A stretch of DNA of 64,000 nucleotides from Bradyrhizobium sp. WBAH42 (GCF_024585265.1 NZ_CP036533.1:7015001-7079000); one strand, 5' to 3'. Positions 53,550-63,831 are shown, counted from the stretch's first letter. Made by a program: numbers and translations. Notes: a model not told the origin generated them from the sequence alone.

Positions 53550-55336
53550 GCATGAGCAAGCCCGCCCTGCCCCAGTCCGTTGACGCCGATCCGCAAACTG
53601 ACGCACTCAGCGCCTTTCTCGAACAGGCTTTCGAACGGCAAATCCGGCGCAGCCCGACGAATGAGGCCGCCTTGCTCGCTCGAAAGGATCGCCAGCATCT
53701 CTGGGATGAGATCGATGAAGCCGCGCAGAATGACGCGATCGCAGAGGTAGGTCGGGACCTTGAGCGCCTGCGCGCTGACTTCGATCCGAAGTCATTGCCG
53801 CAGGCGGCGCGGTTGAGCTACTGGCTGTTCGAGAACGACTGCGTGACGAAGTTAGAGGCCAGCAAGTTCCGGCACCACAGCTACCCGCTGAACCAAATGG
53901 AAGGCTGGCAATCGTCCATCCCGGCTTTCCTGCTCAACAACCATCCTATCGACGCGATCGAGGATGCCGAGGCTTACATCTCTCGCCTCGAGGGCGTCCG
54001 CAAGTTAGTCGCGCAAGTCATAGATGGCGTCGAACTGCGAGCGCGCAAGGGAATCTTCGCTCCGAGGTTCGTTTACGACAAGGTCATCCGCGATTGTCGC
54101 AATCTCCTGAGCGGCGTGCCCTTTCACCCTTCAGGGCAGGACTCGACATGGCTTGCGGATTTCCGCGCAAAGGTTGCGGCGCTCCCTATATCATATGCGA
54201 AAAAGCCCCGGCTTATCGATGCAGCCATCCGGGCGATGATCAGGGTTGTCCAGCCTGCCTATGTTGACCTGATCACGGCATCGGTCAGGCTCGAGGCTTT
54301 GGCAAGTACGGACGATGGCGCCTGGAAGCATCCCGACGGGGATCAGTTCTACGCACTGGCACTCAAGCACATGACCACCACAGACCTGTCGGCGACGGAG
54401 ATCCACGAATACGGCCTGCAGGAGGTCGCCCGAATTCACGGAGAGATGGAAAAGATAAAGGACGCGCTTGGCTTTGACGGTGACCTCGGCGCTTTCTTCG
54501 AGCACGTCAAGAAGGATCCCAAACTCGTCTATCCCGACACAGAAGAGGGGCGGAGCACCTATCTCCGTGAAGCGACACGTGTCATGAACGATATGTACCG
54601 CAAGCTCGACCGTTCTTTCGGAAAGCTTCCCAAGGCGCCTCTTGTGGTCAAGCGCGTTGAAGCTTACCGCGAGGAGTCGGCGGGTCTCGCCTTCTATCAG
54701 CCGCCGGCGACAGATGGCAGCCGGCCCGGCATCTATTATATAAACCTATCCAGAATGGAGGTACTGAAGACTTTTCAACTCGAAGCCCTCGCCTATCACG
54801 AGGGTGTGCCGGGACATCACATGCAATTGGCTATTGCAAGCGAGCTGACCGGCGTTCCCACGTTCCAGAAGTTTTCTTCGTACACTGCCTACGCGGAAGG
54901 GTGGGGACTGTATGCGGAGGCGCTCGCCAAGGACATGGGCGCGTATACCGATCCGATGTCCGACTTCGGTCGGCTTGTACTTGAGCTGTGGCGCGCTACG
55001 CGCCTTGTGGTTGATACTGGCATTCATGCAAAGCGCTGGACACGCCAGCAGGCCATCGACTACCTGCGCAAAGTCACCCCGAACCCCGAGTCAGAAATCA
55101 TCGGCGGTGTGGAGCGCTATATCGTCCTGCCTGGCCAGGCTACGGCCTACAAAGTGGGCATGCAGCGCCTGCTCGCCTTGAGAAGCAAGGCCGGCACCGA
55201 GTTGGGTCAGGCGTTCGAAATCCGCGAATTCCATGACGTCGTTCTCGGCAGCGGCGCGCTCCCGCTGGGAATCCTGAGCGAACTGGTAGAGAGCTGGATC
55301 TCATCGAAGACTCCAGGTCCGGCTCATCGCAGCTAG
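53546..55336 (+). CDS. DUF885 family metallopeptidase-like protein
   Basis: This 596-residue protein carries HEGVPGHH at 418-425, the HExxxHH-like zinc site of the DUF885 family, and YAEGWGLYAEALAKD about 30 residues later with the third ligand region. There is no signal peptide, so it should be cytoplasmic. It overlaps the decarboxylase stop by four bases (GTGA) and is the last gene of the operon. DUF885 proteins are thought to be peptidases or dipeptide hydrolases. Here it may release or hydrolyse a peptide-like product, which is inference. Confidence 0.88.
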   Translation: MSMSKPALPQSVDADPQTDALSAFLEQAFERQIRRSPTNEAALLARKDRQHLWDEIDEAAQNDAIAEVGRDLERLRADFDPKSLPQAARLSYWLFENDCVTKLEASKFRHHSYPLNQMEGWQSSIPAFLLNNHPIDAIEDAEAYISRLEGVRKLVAQVIDGVELRARKGIFAPRFVYDKVIRDCRNLLSGVPFHPSGQDSTWLADFRAKVAALPISYAKKPRLIDAAIRAMIRVVQPAYVDLITASVRLEALASTDDGAWKHPDGDQFYALALKHMTTTDLSATEIHEYGLQEVARIHGEMEKIKDALGFDGDLGAFFEHVKKDPKLVYPDTEEGRSTYLREATRVMNDMYRKLDRSFGKLPKAPLVVKRVEAYREESAGLAFYQPPATDGSRPGIYYINLSRMEVLKTFQLEALAYHEGVPGHHMQLAIASELTGVPTFQKFSSYTAYAEGWGLYAEALAKDMGAYTDPMSDFGRLVLELWRATRLVVDTGIHAKRWTRQQAIDYLRKVTPNPESEIIGGVERYIVLPGQATAYKVGMQRLLALRSKAGTELGQAFEIREFHDVVLGSGALPLGILSELVESWISSKTPGPAHRS

Positions 55337-55475
55337 CGCGCGACATAACTCTCGAACTGGGGAGAGCTAATCCGATGCGCCCTTATGGCTTCTGGACATC
55401 GACCACTTCTGATCCCGTCGTGGACGAGAAAAATTGGCTTGGATCACTTTGCGCTCGATGCAGATGCGATCTATT

Positions 55476-55793
55476 GGACGGAATTGCAGCAACCGCGGGT
55501 GGCCAGCTGCTAGATAGTGAAGCCTTGGCCCAGAATTTGAACGTCTCGGTGCGTACCTTGCATTCCGCGGCTTGTGCCATGCACGGGTAAGTCTGCATCG
55601 TTACGCCAGATCCAAAACGATGCAGTTCGTCCGCAGACATTTTCAAGCGGCTATCCGGGCAGACCGTCGAGTCAGTTGCGTCAGCCCAGGGCGTCTGGAA
55701 TGTGGGTGAATTTTCGGGGAACTATCGAGCTTTGTTTGGAGATTCGCCTTCCGAAACGCTTGCACGAGGGCGACGCTACGTCGTGGTGAGCCC
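55476..55793 (+). pseudogene. AraC-family regulator remnant
   Basis: One frame shows LDSEALAQNLNVSVRTLHSA, the first helix-turn-helix of an AraC C-terminal domain. After a frame break the second appears as SVASAQGVWNVGEFSGNYRA and LFGDSPSETLARGR. The sensor domain and the intervening part are missing or scrambled, so the gene is dead. Confidence 0.65.
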
Positions 55794-56250
55794 GAAGACC
55801 GTGAAGGACAGCGACCTGCGGGGATGAAGACGGTGTTTGGCTGGGCGGTGGTCAATCGTCGGCTGCCCAGCAATCCGGCCGAAGGGATCACCATCAAGGT
55901 CGGCAAGTCGCGCAAGCTCCGGTCCAAGGGGTTCTATGATTCGGAGGCCATCGCCATCCTGAAGCATGCCCGCGAGTTCGTGCCCGGCCGGGAAGCCCCG
56001 AAGCTGGGGGCGGCCAAGCGGTCGGTGCCGTGGCTGTGCGCCTTCACGGGCGCCCGCGTGGGCGAGATGATCCAGATTCGCAAGGAAGACCTTCGCCGCG
56101 AAGGCAAGCTGTGGGTGCTGCACGTGACGCCCGAGGCGGGGCCGGTGAAGACGGATGAAGCGCGTGATGTCGTGCTCCATCGGCAAGTCATCGAGGAGGG
56201 CTTCTTGGCTTTCTTTGAAAAGTCGAAGGGCGCTAAAGCCATCGGCTGCT
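55791..56250 (+). pseudogene. Tyrosine recombinase remnant
   Basis: The frame from 55824 reads MKTVFGWAVVNRRLPSNPAE, GKSRKLRSKGFYDSEAIAIL and CAFTGARVGEMIQIRKEDLR with the first catalytic Arg, then VKTDEARDVVLHRQVIEEGF. Residues SPKTVKDSDLRG just before it lie in another frame. The N-terminal arm and the C-terminal HxxR...Y part are absent. The break at about 56250 is where the IS3-type sequence begins. Confidence 0.7.
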
Positions 56251-56820
56251 GCCGCATGACCATGAGATATCGGACGACCCGAGCGGATGATGCCGGCGTT
56301 CGCCAGCGCATGAAGGCGATCGCCCAGGAGCGCCGCCGCTTCGGCTATCGGCCTGCATGTTCTGCTCAAGCGGGAGGGCTTTGCGATCAACCACAAGAAG
56401 CTATTCCGGCTGTACCGGGAAGAGAAGTTGGTGGTGCGCCGCCGTGGCGGCCGCAAGCGGGCGATCGGGACCCGGGCGCCGATGACGGTGCCGATGGCAC
56501 CGAACGACCGCTGGTCACTGGACTTCGTCTCCGATCAGCTCACGGATGGCCGCCGCTTCCGCATCTTGACCGTGGTCGATGACTGTACCCGCGAGTGCTT
56601 GGCGCTGGTGGCCGATACCTCGCTCTCCGGGGCCCGGGTGGCGCGGGAGTTGGATCGGCTGGTCATGGAGCGCGGCAAGCCAAAGATGGTGGTCAGCGAC
56701 AACGGCACCGAACTTACCAGCAACGCCATCCTGACCTGGGCCGATCGGAGCCGCGTCGCCTGGCATTATATCGCTCCGGGCAAGCCCATGCAGAATGGCT
56801 TCATCGAAAGCTTCATGTAT
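56243..56820 (+). pseudogene. IS3-family transposase OrfB, truncated and frameshifted
   Basis: Blocks RQRMKAIAQERRRFGYR, then in another frame LHVLLKREGFAINHKKLFRL and YREEKLVVRRRGGRKR, then the DDE core RWSLDFVSDQLTDGRRF, VVDDCTREC, VVSDNGTELTSNAILTW and PGKPMQNGFIESF are present. The last about 50 residues, with the final Glu region cut short, are missing after 56820, and no OrfA is seen. The gap 56821-57072 shows no gene. Confidence 0.8.
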
Positions 56821-57911
56821 AGACGGCCCCGCGGGTGCAAGAGGTTTTTACAGCACTTTGGATACCGGTCGGGTGCGTTCATGTATACGGCCTGTTAATG
56901 CGACCGATGCCATGGCCGCTGGCCCTGATGGAGATCGCGGATCGAGGCCTCATCAACGGGTCGCGCTTGTTGCGCTTAAAGCTCTTCGGGCTTGCTCGAT
57001 CCCCAGCTCCGCCAATGTCCATCATGCTGTCATTTGCCCTCACACCATAAGGTGGCCAACGTACGCGGAAAGTCAGGCCGCGAGCTTAGGCCGATAGAAT
57101 TCCCCGGTCGTCATCATCGCCCAGACGATCCGGGCCAACTTGTTGGCAACGGCGATGGCGACGACCATGGGCCGACGCCGTTCAAGCAGGGCTTCGATCC
57201 AGCCGCCTCCAACCCGGGAGCGTGCCTTTGGGTACCGAACTACGTTACGTGCTCCGATGACAAGCAAGTGCCTGAGATAGGAATCGCCCTGTTTCGTAAT
57301 TCGGCCGAGCCGATCCTTCCCGCCGGTGGAATGCTGCTTAGGCGTCAGGCCAAGCCAGGCCGCGAACTCCCGCCCGGAGCGGAACATTGTCGCGTCCGGC
57401 ACGGTCGCGGCGAGAGCGGTGGCCGTTATGGGACCGATCGCGGGAATCGAGGACAGCAACTTCGCCATCGGATTTACTCGCTGGATCTGAGCCAGCTCGC
57501 GCTCGATGGCCTCGACCTGCCGGTCCAATTCCTTCATTTGGTTCACAAGGACGGCTAGTGCGATGCGGGCGTGGGCCGGTAGCGTCAGTTCCTTGTCATC
57601 CAACAAACCCACCAGACCATCCACCCGTTGCCGGCCTTGCCCGACAATGATTCCGAACTCAACAAAGTGAGCCCGAATGGCGCAAGCCGTCATGGTGCGT
57701 TGGCAGACCAGCAAGCCTCTTGCACGATGAAGCATCAAGAAGCCCTGGTTCTCGACGCTCTTGATTGGAACGAACCGCATATTGGGACGGGTGACCGCTT
57801 CGCAGATCGCGGCCGCGTCAGCGGCGTCATTCTTAGCTCCTCTTCGTAGTAGAGTCGAGGAGAGGCGCGGTGATGCGCTTGTTGCGCGTTCCGTTTCCTC
57901 TCCCCGCTCAT

Positions 57912-57947
57912 CAAACCGGACGTGCGGTTTTCCCGCATCCGGCTTTC
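57912..57947 (-). ncRNA. Group II intron domain V
   Basis: On the minus strand AAGCCGGATGCGGGAAAACC and GCACGTCCGGTTTG form the 34-nt hairpin typical of domain V, with the CCGGATGCGGG and CGCACGTCCGG arms and a GAAA-type tetraloop. It is the catalytic core of the ribozyme. Confidence 0.8.
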
Positions 57948-57959
57948 CGACAGGTTTCG

Positions 57960-59272
57960 TCACAAGGCGCACGTCGGCGACACTTTGCGCACGCGGTTCA
58001 GCACAAGTACGCCAGGGTTCCCATAGATCTGATCAGAGAACCGTCTGACGCCACGTCCTGGCGTCTTATGTCGTCTGCGCAGAAAGGCGAGCACGCGGTC
58101 AAAGACGTGTCGATCAACGGCCTGATGAGCCGTAGCAAGCGAGCCATAGCTGAAGTAAGCGGACCAGCCGCGCAGAAGGCGGTTCAGTCGTGCTTGTACT
58201 TCGGGCCAAGCGCCCTTGTTGCCCGGCGTCAGCAGTTCGCTGACCTTCCTCTTGATCCGCAGCACGCTTTTCTTCGACGGAGCCGCGCCAAGATACCACC
58301 GCCCCCCATTGCGGAAGTGACGGGGTCCGAGCGTGTACCCAAGGAAGTCAAAGCTTTCCAATCGGGCATTCTTCACGGAGGTTTTAATCTCGTTGAGTGT
58401 CAGCCCAAGCTTGGTCATCACCGCTTTCGTCCACGTCAATGCGTCTTCCGCGTGGCCGCGGCTGAGAATGACGAAGTCGTCGGCATAGGAGATAATCTGG
58501 CCATGGAATGCTTCACGCCGACCGCTGAGACGCCAATGCTTCAGGAACCGGTTCATGTAGATGACAGAGAGCAGCGGACTGATGACACCGCCCTGTGGCG
58601 TGCCACACTTGTTACTCTTACCGCCGCTCATGCGCCGTTTCCCGTTGCTATCCCGCTCCTCGACCGGTACTCGCAGCCATAACTTAATCAGCCGCAGCAC
58701 ATTCCAGTCGACGATGCGTCGGGCCACCGATTTGAGGAGGTCCGAGTGCGGTATCGTGTCGAAGTATTTCGACAAATCGGCGTCAACAACATCTGTGTAG
58801 CCCCGGCACATAAGCCGGTGCACTTCCTTGACGGCATCGACCGCGTTGCGGCGCGGGCGATATCCATAAGCTCCGTCCTCAAAATCCCCCTCGAAGATCG
58901 GTTCCAGCACGATCTTTGCAGCAGCTTGGATGACCCGGTCCCGGATTGTTGGGATACCGAGCGGACGTTTGCCGCCGCCGGGCTTCGGGATCATCACCCG
59001 CCGCACCGGATCGGGCCGATAGGTCTTCGTGACGAGTTCATCGCGCGCAGGCCAGCCAACCATGCTTCGAGTCCCGACGCGTCGATCTGTTCGAAAGTTA
59101 TTCCGTCCACTCCCGGCGCACCCGCGTTGGCGCGGGCCAGCTTGTAGGCATGGCTCAGAATGTCCTCGCGGCAGTCGTACAGCACGTAGAAGCGGAAGGC
59201 AGGCTCCGCCTTCGCTTTGCAATAAAGCTTTCTCTGAAGGCTCCTGATCTTATCGGGCGTTTCAAGGCTCAT
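57960..59272 (-). pseudogene. ltrA: Group II intron reverse transcriptase/maturase, frameshifted
   Basis: The N-terminus (59272 to about 59050) reads [20 protein letters not shown] and [20 protein letters not shown]. The rest reads [60 protein letters not shown] and [14 protein letters not shown], with the RT active-site YADD, then a maturase domain with [17 protein letters not shown]. An extra CG in a CGCGCG run near 59046-59052 puts the parts in different frames; removing it restores about 437 residues. No HNH endonuclease domain is seen. Confidence 0.82.
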
Positions 59273-60209
59273 CGCCAATCTACCCTTTCCCTCGCCATCT
59301 TCAAAAGCGCACCTGAAGTCAGGGTCCTTTCCTCCGCCGGAATTACCCGGTGTCATCGGTACCTTTGACCCTGTCCGACTCCCGTCCGGTCCATCGACTA
59401 CTCAATGCTGAAGGCGCGACCTTCGACCAGACGGGTCTCCCCCGATTACCCGTACTACCCTTCCAACGTGCCATGCCCATTACCCCGGTGAACCAGACAG
59501 GTGCGTGCGTCGATTGCTTCCCTGTCCGCACGGCCTTCCCCGCCATACGATCGGGTCGGCCCACATCGTAACTTTCGAGGCGTGCTCAGGCTTCACTCAC
59601 GTTACGGCCCGCTGGATTGCTCGGCCGCCTAAAGCGACCTTTGTCACGAGGCTTCGATCCGTCCGATTGCTCGTCCAAACCGCTCGTCAGCTACCAGATC
59701 AATCGACAACTCTCTGGGTGGATCCTTCCTCCACTGGTAATACGCGCCGTCGGGGCGCACCAAAAGGCTTCACATATTGGGGAGCGATCAGTTTCACTTC
59801 ATGGCCGAGCTTGACCATCTCCCGTGCCCAATAGTGGGCGCTGCCACAGGCTTCCATCACCACCACTGCCGATGGATGCCCCGCCATGAACTTCCGAAAC
59901 TGAAGCCGCGACAGTTTCTTTCGAAACTTCAAGTGTCCCGCCATTGACGCCCCGTGGAGCTGAAACACATTCTTGGCCAGATCCACTCCGATCACCGTAT
60001 CCATCAATTTGCCGTCCTCTTCGCTTCGTGGTTCAAACACTGCGTTCTTGGCACATTACGATGCCATCTGGGGAGGGCGGCAACCATCCCATCTCATCTG
60101 GTGGTCGGTGATGTGGAGGCCAGGCAAGGCATCGATTCCCTCTTGTCGAGACGAATCAACAGCTTGCACCAGCCGCACCCGGCCGCCAGACGGGTCCAAA
60201 AACGCGCGA

Positions 60210-60270
60210 CGCCGATGGGGACGGTCCTCTGGTCGGGCTACGCCCTCGCTTCGGTCCGTCCCCATCGGCG
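60210..60270. repeat. 15-bp perfect inverted repeat
   Basis: CGCCGATGGGGACGG (60210-60224) and CCGTCCCCATCGGCG (60256-60270) face each other around 31 bp. They lie beside the IS110 copy and may be a hairpin at an insertion-element end. Confidence 0.6.
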
Positions 60271-60706
60271 CAGTCTCATCCTGATTGTCGCTGGAGTCTC
60301 ACCCTGATCGCCGCCGCGCAGACGCGCTTACGTCGTGGAACCACGCCGCCTGACGGCATCAACTTAGCGCTTAAGAAAGAAGGGCCGCCTACGTTGCCGC
60401 AAGCGGCCCAAGTCTAGGGAGGAACGCCCAAGGAGGGCAGCGATAGCGGGGCGCTACCGCACACCCTGAAAATAAGACAATCGTCATCGGCGGCTCAATT
60501 GAACGTAGGGAAACGCCGGGCATCTAAAGGGGGCATGGAACGATACCAAGGTTTATGGTGCCCGCGCGTGAAGCCGACCACCTTCGCACTAGGCGCAGGC
60601 TGTCATTGCCTATGCATCGCGTCCAGCAGCGGCCAGAAGTTGGTCACCAAACCGTGGCTGTCTTGCCTTGCATTATTCCAACTACGCCGGTGAGAGATTC
60701 GCGATG
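60271..60706. other. Gene-free stretch between insertion sequences
   Basis: This 436-bp region contains only short unrelated frames. It is probably debris of earlier insertions. Confidence 0.4.
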
Positions 60707-61460
60707 ACCTTGCCTGATGCCAGCGCTCGATCTTTCCCTGAGTCTGAGGATGGTACGGAGCGCCGCGCACGTGCTGCATGCCCTTCTGGTCGAGCCACTC
60801 GGCCATATCATCCGACACGTAACTCGAACCATTGTCGCTGAGCACCCTTGGCCGGTGCGCGACGGCGATGTGGTCAAGACCGGAGGCGGCGAGTGCCTGG
60901 TCGAGGGTGGCTGTGACATCGGAAGCGCACATGGTGGGACCAAGCCTCCAGGCCACGATGTAGCGCGAGAAGTCGTCAAGCACGGTCGAGAGATAGTACC
61001 ACCCCCATCCGGTGATCTTGAGGTAGGTGAAGTCGGTCTGCCAGAGCTGGTTGACGGCCGTCGTCTTGTCCTTGAATTCGTTCGCGGCCTTGATCACCAC
61101 ATAGGCCGGGCTGGTGATGAGATCATGCGCCTTCAGCAGCCGATAGACTGACGCCTCGGATACAAAGTACTTTCGTTCGTTGGTGAACCGCACGGCCAAC
61201 TCGCGTGGCGACAGCTCAGGTAACTCCAGCGCCAGGTCAATGATATGGCCCCGCACATCGTCGGGGATGCGATTCCAGACCCGGTCTGGTCGAGACCGAT
61301 GATCGGCCAGCGCTTCAACGCCGCCCTCGCGGTAGCGATCATACCAGCGATAGAATGTGGCGCGCGGAATACCGAGCTTGTCCAGCGTGCGTTTGGCCGG
61401 AAGATGCGATTGCTCGACCAGCTGGATGATCTCGGCCTTTTCGGAGGCGGGATATCTCAT
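60707..61460 (-). pseudogene. IS3-family transposase OrfB, C-terminally truncated
   Basis: The frame starts MRYPASEKAEIIQLVEQSHL (ATG 61460, overlapping the OrfA stop) and has the HTH region AKRTLDKLGIPRATFYRWYD and the DDE core VNQLWQTDFTYLKITGWGWY, VLDDFSRYIVAWRLG, VLSDNGSSYVSDDMAEWL and PYHPQTQGKIERWHQ. Homology ends at about 60707; the final about 70 residues of the family are replaced by unrelated codons running to 60603. The catalytic residues are present, but the protein is truncated. Confidence 0.85.
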
Positions 61461-61825
61461 GCCTCGTCCTCCCCATCTCCGTTCATACTTTTTTTGAGCA
61501 GACGGTTCTCCAGGGTCAGATCGGCCACGGCCTCCTTCAAGGCGGCAGCCTCTTGGCGGAGGTCCTTCACCTCGCCGGAGGTCGCAGCTCGCGCCGTGTC
61601 GCCGGCCAGGCGGCGCTTGCCGGCCTCGAGAAACTCCTTGGACCAGCCGTAATACATCGAGGCGGCAATACCTTCTCGGCGGCAAAGCTCGGAGATGTTC
61701 TCCTCGCCGCGCAACCCTCCAGTGCGGATCTTCTCTTCCGCCGAATACTGCCGGCGGGTCTGGCGCCGAATGTCGTTTAGCACTTGGTCTGCCGGCGCTT
61801 TGCCCCGTCCGGATTTCTGCTTCAT
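61457..61825 (-). CDS. IS3-family transposase OrfA
   Basis: This 122-residue protein has a helix-turn-helix region (RRQYSAEEKIRTGGLRGEEN, SELCRREGIAASMYYGWSKE) and a C-terminal leucine-zipper-like helix (LKEAVADLTLENRLLKKSMN). Two residues or so appear to be lost just after KIR compared with the family pattern IRIVLEGLRGE. It overlaps OrfB by four bases; in IS3 elements a -1 frameshift produces the fused transposase. Confidence 0.85.
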   Translation of the reverse strand: MKQKSGRGKAPADQVLNDIRRQTRRQYSAEEKIRTGGLRGEENISELCRREGIAASMYYGWSKEFLEAGKRRLAGDTARAATSGEVKDLRQEAAALKEAVADLTLENRLLKKSMNGDGEDEA

Positions 61826-61984
61826 CCTCGCTCCTGGCGGCTACGATGAACCAGAAATCCTCCCTCGGCGAAATCCTTCAATTTGTCTCACAGGACCTAA
61901 TGGCGAACAACGCGGCGCTGCGCCCCCTGTAGGATAGAAACGAGTAACTTCTAGACTGTGGCCGGAAGGGAGCGGCCGACATGC

Positions 61985-62193
61985 TTCGGTGGCACGGGCG
62001 TTACCATGTTGCTTGTCAACGCGTGCGATGCAAGCACGTGCTGGGGCGCAGGACCGATGTGAGCGACGCGGAATGGTAGCAGCGGCTCGTTCCGGTTGCG
62101 GCGTGCCAGCTTTCAGCCCGAACGGGCAGATTGCCGAACTGCGAGCGTACGTGCGTCAGCGCGAGCGTATGCTGGAGTATGCGGCCTGCCTTC
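61985..62193 (+). pseudogene. IS110/IS1111-type transposase fragment
   Basis: One frame reads CKHVLGRRTDVSDAEW and, after a stop and frame change, GQIAELRAYVRQRERMLEYA. These are adjacent blocks of an IS110-type transposase. The rest is missing. 62194-62454 shows no gene. Confidence 0.6.
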
Positions 62194-62454
62194 GTAGCTT
62201 CGGGATCGTCAGATAGACCTCGGCAAGCGAATGACTAAGTTGATGTTTTTCGCAAGCCTAAGCAGGAGTCGCGAGGGCAAGCGATCCCAGATGCAGATCA
62301 AGAGAGTGCGGCTGCCGTAAATGTGTCGAACCATAAGCCGCCGGCACAGACTGCTCCGGCAGCGCCGACTCCGACGTATCCTGTCAGAGCTTGCAAGACG
62401 TCTCCTCCAGGCGATTGGACTTGAGACGGCATAAACGGATCGGGTGAAGGCTCG

Positions 62455-63831
62455 TCAGGCTCGCCCTAGATTGACGACGGTCGCCCTAAGCTCGTCGAGC
62501 ATGCCCGCGATCCCATCGACAAGTTCGTCGATTTGGTCCTTATCGACGATTAGAGGTGGGCACATCGCCAACGTATCATCTACATTCCGCAAGATAATCC
62601 CTCGCTCGTGCAGCAACCGGGCCGCGATCCTGCCGACGTCGCCCGGAGTAGTAGCGGCGACTTTCTTCTCCTTGTCCAGCACTAGCTCGATTGCCGCAAT
62701 AAGGCCAACGCCGCGAACCTCACCAACGAGCGGATGGTCACTGAGCGTACGCAGCCGTTCCTGCATATAGGCGCCTATTCGGCCGACATTCGCAATCAGC
62801 CCCCGCTCGTCGATGAGTTTAAGAGTTTCGAGCGCGACGGCGGCTCCGACCGGGTGACCGCCGCCTGTGAATCCATGAGCGAGCACTCCAACCTTATTGC
62901 TCTCGTCCGCGATTGGTTCGAACATGTAATCATTCATTATGATCGCCGAGAGCGGAAAATAGCTGGACGTGAGCTGCTTCGAAACTACGATCACATCGGG
63001 CGCGATGTCGTAGGTTTCGCAACCAAACATTTTGCCGGTCCGGCCAAAGCCGCAAATCACCTCATCGGCAACCAAAAGGATGCTATGCTTTTTTAGTACC
63101 TTTTGGATCTTGTCCCAGTAACTTGGCGGCGGAACGATGACGCCGCCCGCGCCCATTACCGGTTCGCCGAAGAATGCTGCGATGGTATCGGGACCTTCGT
63201 GCCGAATCAGTGACTCGAGCTCCTCGGCTCGGCGCGTCGCAAAGGCCTCCTCCGATTCTCCGGCACGCCCTTCTTTGTAAAAATGCGGGGAGCCAGTGTG
63301 CAGAATGTTGGGCAGCGGTAGATCGAAAGAACGGTGGATGTCCGAGAATCCGGTTAGGCTGGCCGTGGCGATCGTTACGCCGTGATAACTACGCAGCCGG
63401 CTGATGACCTTCTTGCGCTGAGGCTGGCCCAATGCATTCGAACGATAAGTGATCAGCTTCAGTACCGTGTCGTTCGCCTCCGAACCGGAGTTTGTGAAAA
63501 ACACCTTGCTCATCGGCACTGGAGACATCTTCACGAGCTTCTCGGCGAGCTCAATGGAAGGCCCATTCGATCGTGATGCGAAGGTGTGATAGAAAGGGAG
63601 GACTTGCATCTGGCGATGCGCGGCTTCGATGAGCCGCTTCTCGCTAAAGCCAAGTCCCGCACTCCAGAGACCGGCCATCGCATCGAGGTAGCGCTTTCCC
63701 GCTGTGTCGAAGACATAGGGGCCCTCGCCGCGGTCAATTATGTGCGGTCCGGTCTGTTGGTGCGACCGCGCGTTTGTGTAGGCGTGGAGCTGATAGGCCG
63801 CATCTCGGGCCTGCTGAGAATTGGGCAGCAT
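62455..63831 (-). CDS. Class III (omega-type) PLP-dependent aminotransferase
   Basis: This 458-residue protein has the class III aminotransferase features GPYVFDTAGKRYLDAMAGLW, VFFTNSGSEANDTVLKL (115-121 as the SGSEAND block), YHGVTIATASLTG, LLVADEVICGFGRTGK with Asp256, and VVSKQLTSSYFPLSA with the PLP lysine at 285. The substrate could be an omega-amino acid, putrescine or beta-alanine with pyruvate or another oxoacid; sequence alone does not say. The frame is intact. 63832-64000 is its upstream region and shows no other gene. Confidence 0.9.
   Translation of the reverse strand: MLPNSQQARDAAYQLHAYTNARSHQQTGPHIIDRGEGPYVFDTAGKRYLDAMAGLWSAGLGFSEKRLIEAAHRQMQVLPFYHTFASRSNGPSIELAEKLVKMSPVPMSKVFFTNSGSEANDTVLKLITYRSNALGQPQRKKVISRLRSYHGVTIATASLTGFSDIHRSFDLPLPNILHTGSPHFYKEGRAGESEEAFATRRAEELESLIRHEGPDTIAAFFGEPVMGAGGVIVPPPSYWDKIQKVLKKHSILLVADEVICGFGRTGKMFGCETYDIAPDVIVVSKQLTSSYFPLSAIIMNDYMFEPIADESNKVGVLAHGFTGGGHPVGAAVALETLKLIDERGLIANVGRIGAYMQERLRTLSDHPLVGEVRGVGLIAAIELVLDKEKKVAATTPGDVGRIAARLLHERGIILRNVDDTLAMCPPLIVDKDQIDELVDGIAGMLDELRATVVNLGRA

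Larger units (their letters stand above)
57846..59760 (-). mobile_element. Group II intron inserted in the IS110 transposase gene
   Basis: The 1915-bp insert begins on the minus strand with GTGCGCCCCGACGGCGCG, the consensus-like 5' end of bacterial group II introns. It carries a reverse transcriptase frame and a domain V hairpin near its 3' end, and finishes CTCTACTAC before the exon. Boundaries were set from the 5' consensus and from exact restoration of the host frame. The exon-binding sites were not identified with certainty. Confidence 0.85.
57073..60004 (-). mobile_element. IS110-family transposase gene interrupted by a group II intron
   Basis: Exon 1 (60004-59761) encodes MDTVIGVDLAKNVFQLHG, the RuvC-like first Asp, and VVVMEACGSAHYWAREMVKL, and ends AAGCCTTTTG. 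Exon 2 (57845-57073) starts GAAGAGGAGCTAAGAATGAC and encodes KNDAADAAAICEAVTRPN, then SIPAIGPITATALAATVPDA and FAAWLGLTPKQHSTGGKDRL. Joining the exons gives exactly 339 codons including the stop, reading KPFGRGAKNDAADAAA across the junction. That is the usual length for IS110 enzymes. The transposase would be made only from spliced RNA. Confidence 0.88.

Noticed and set aside
56835..57050. Short plus-strand frame between the IS3 and IS110 remnants
   Set aside because: No homology is recognised and there is no ribosome site; it probably belongs to insertion debris.
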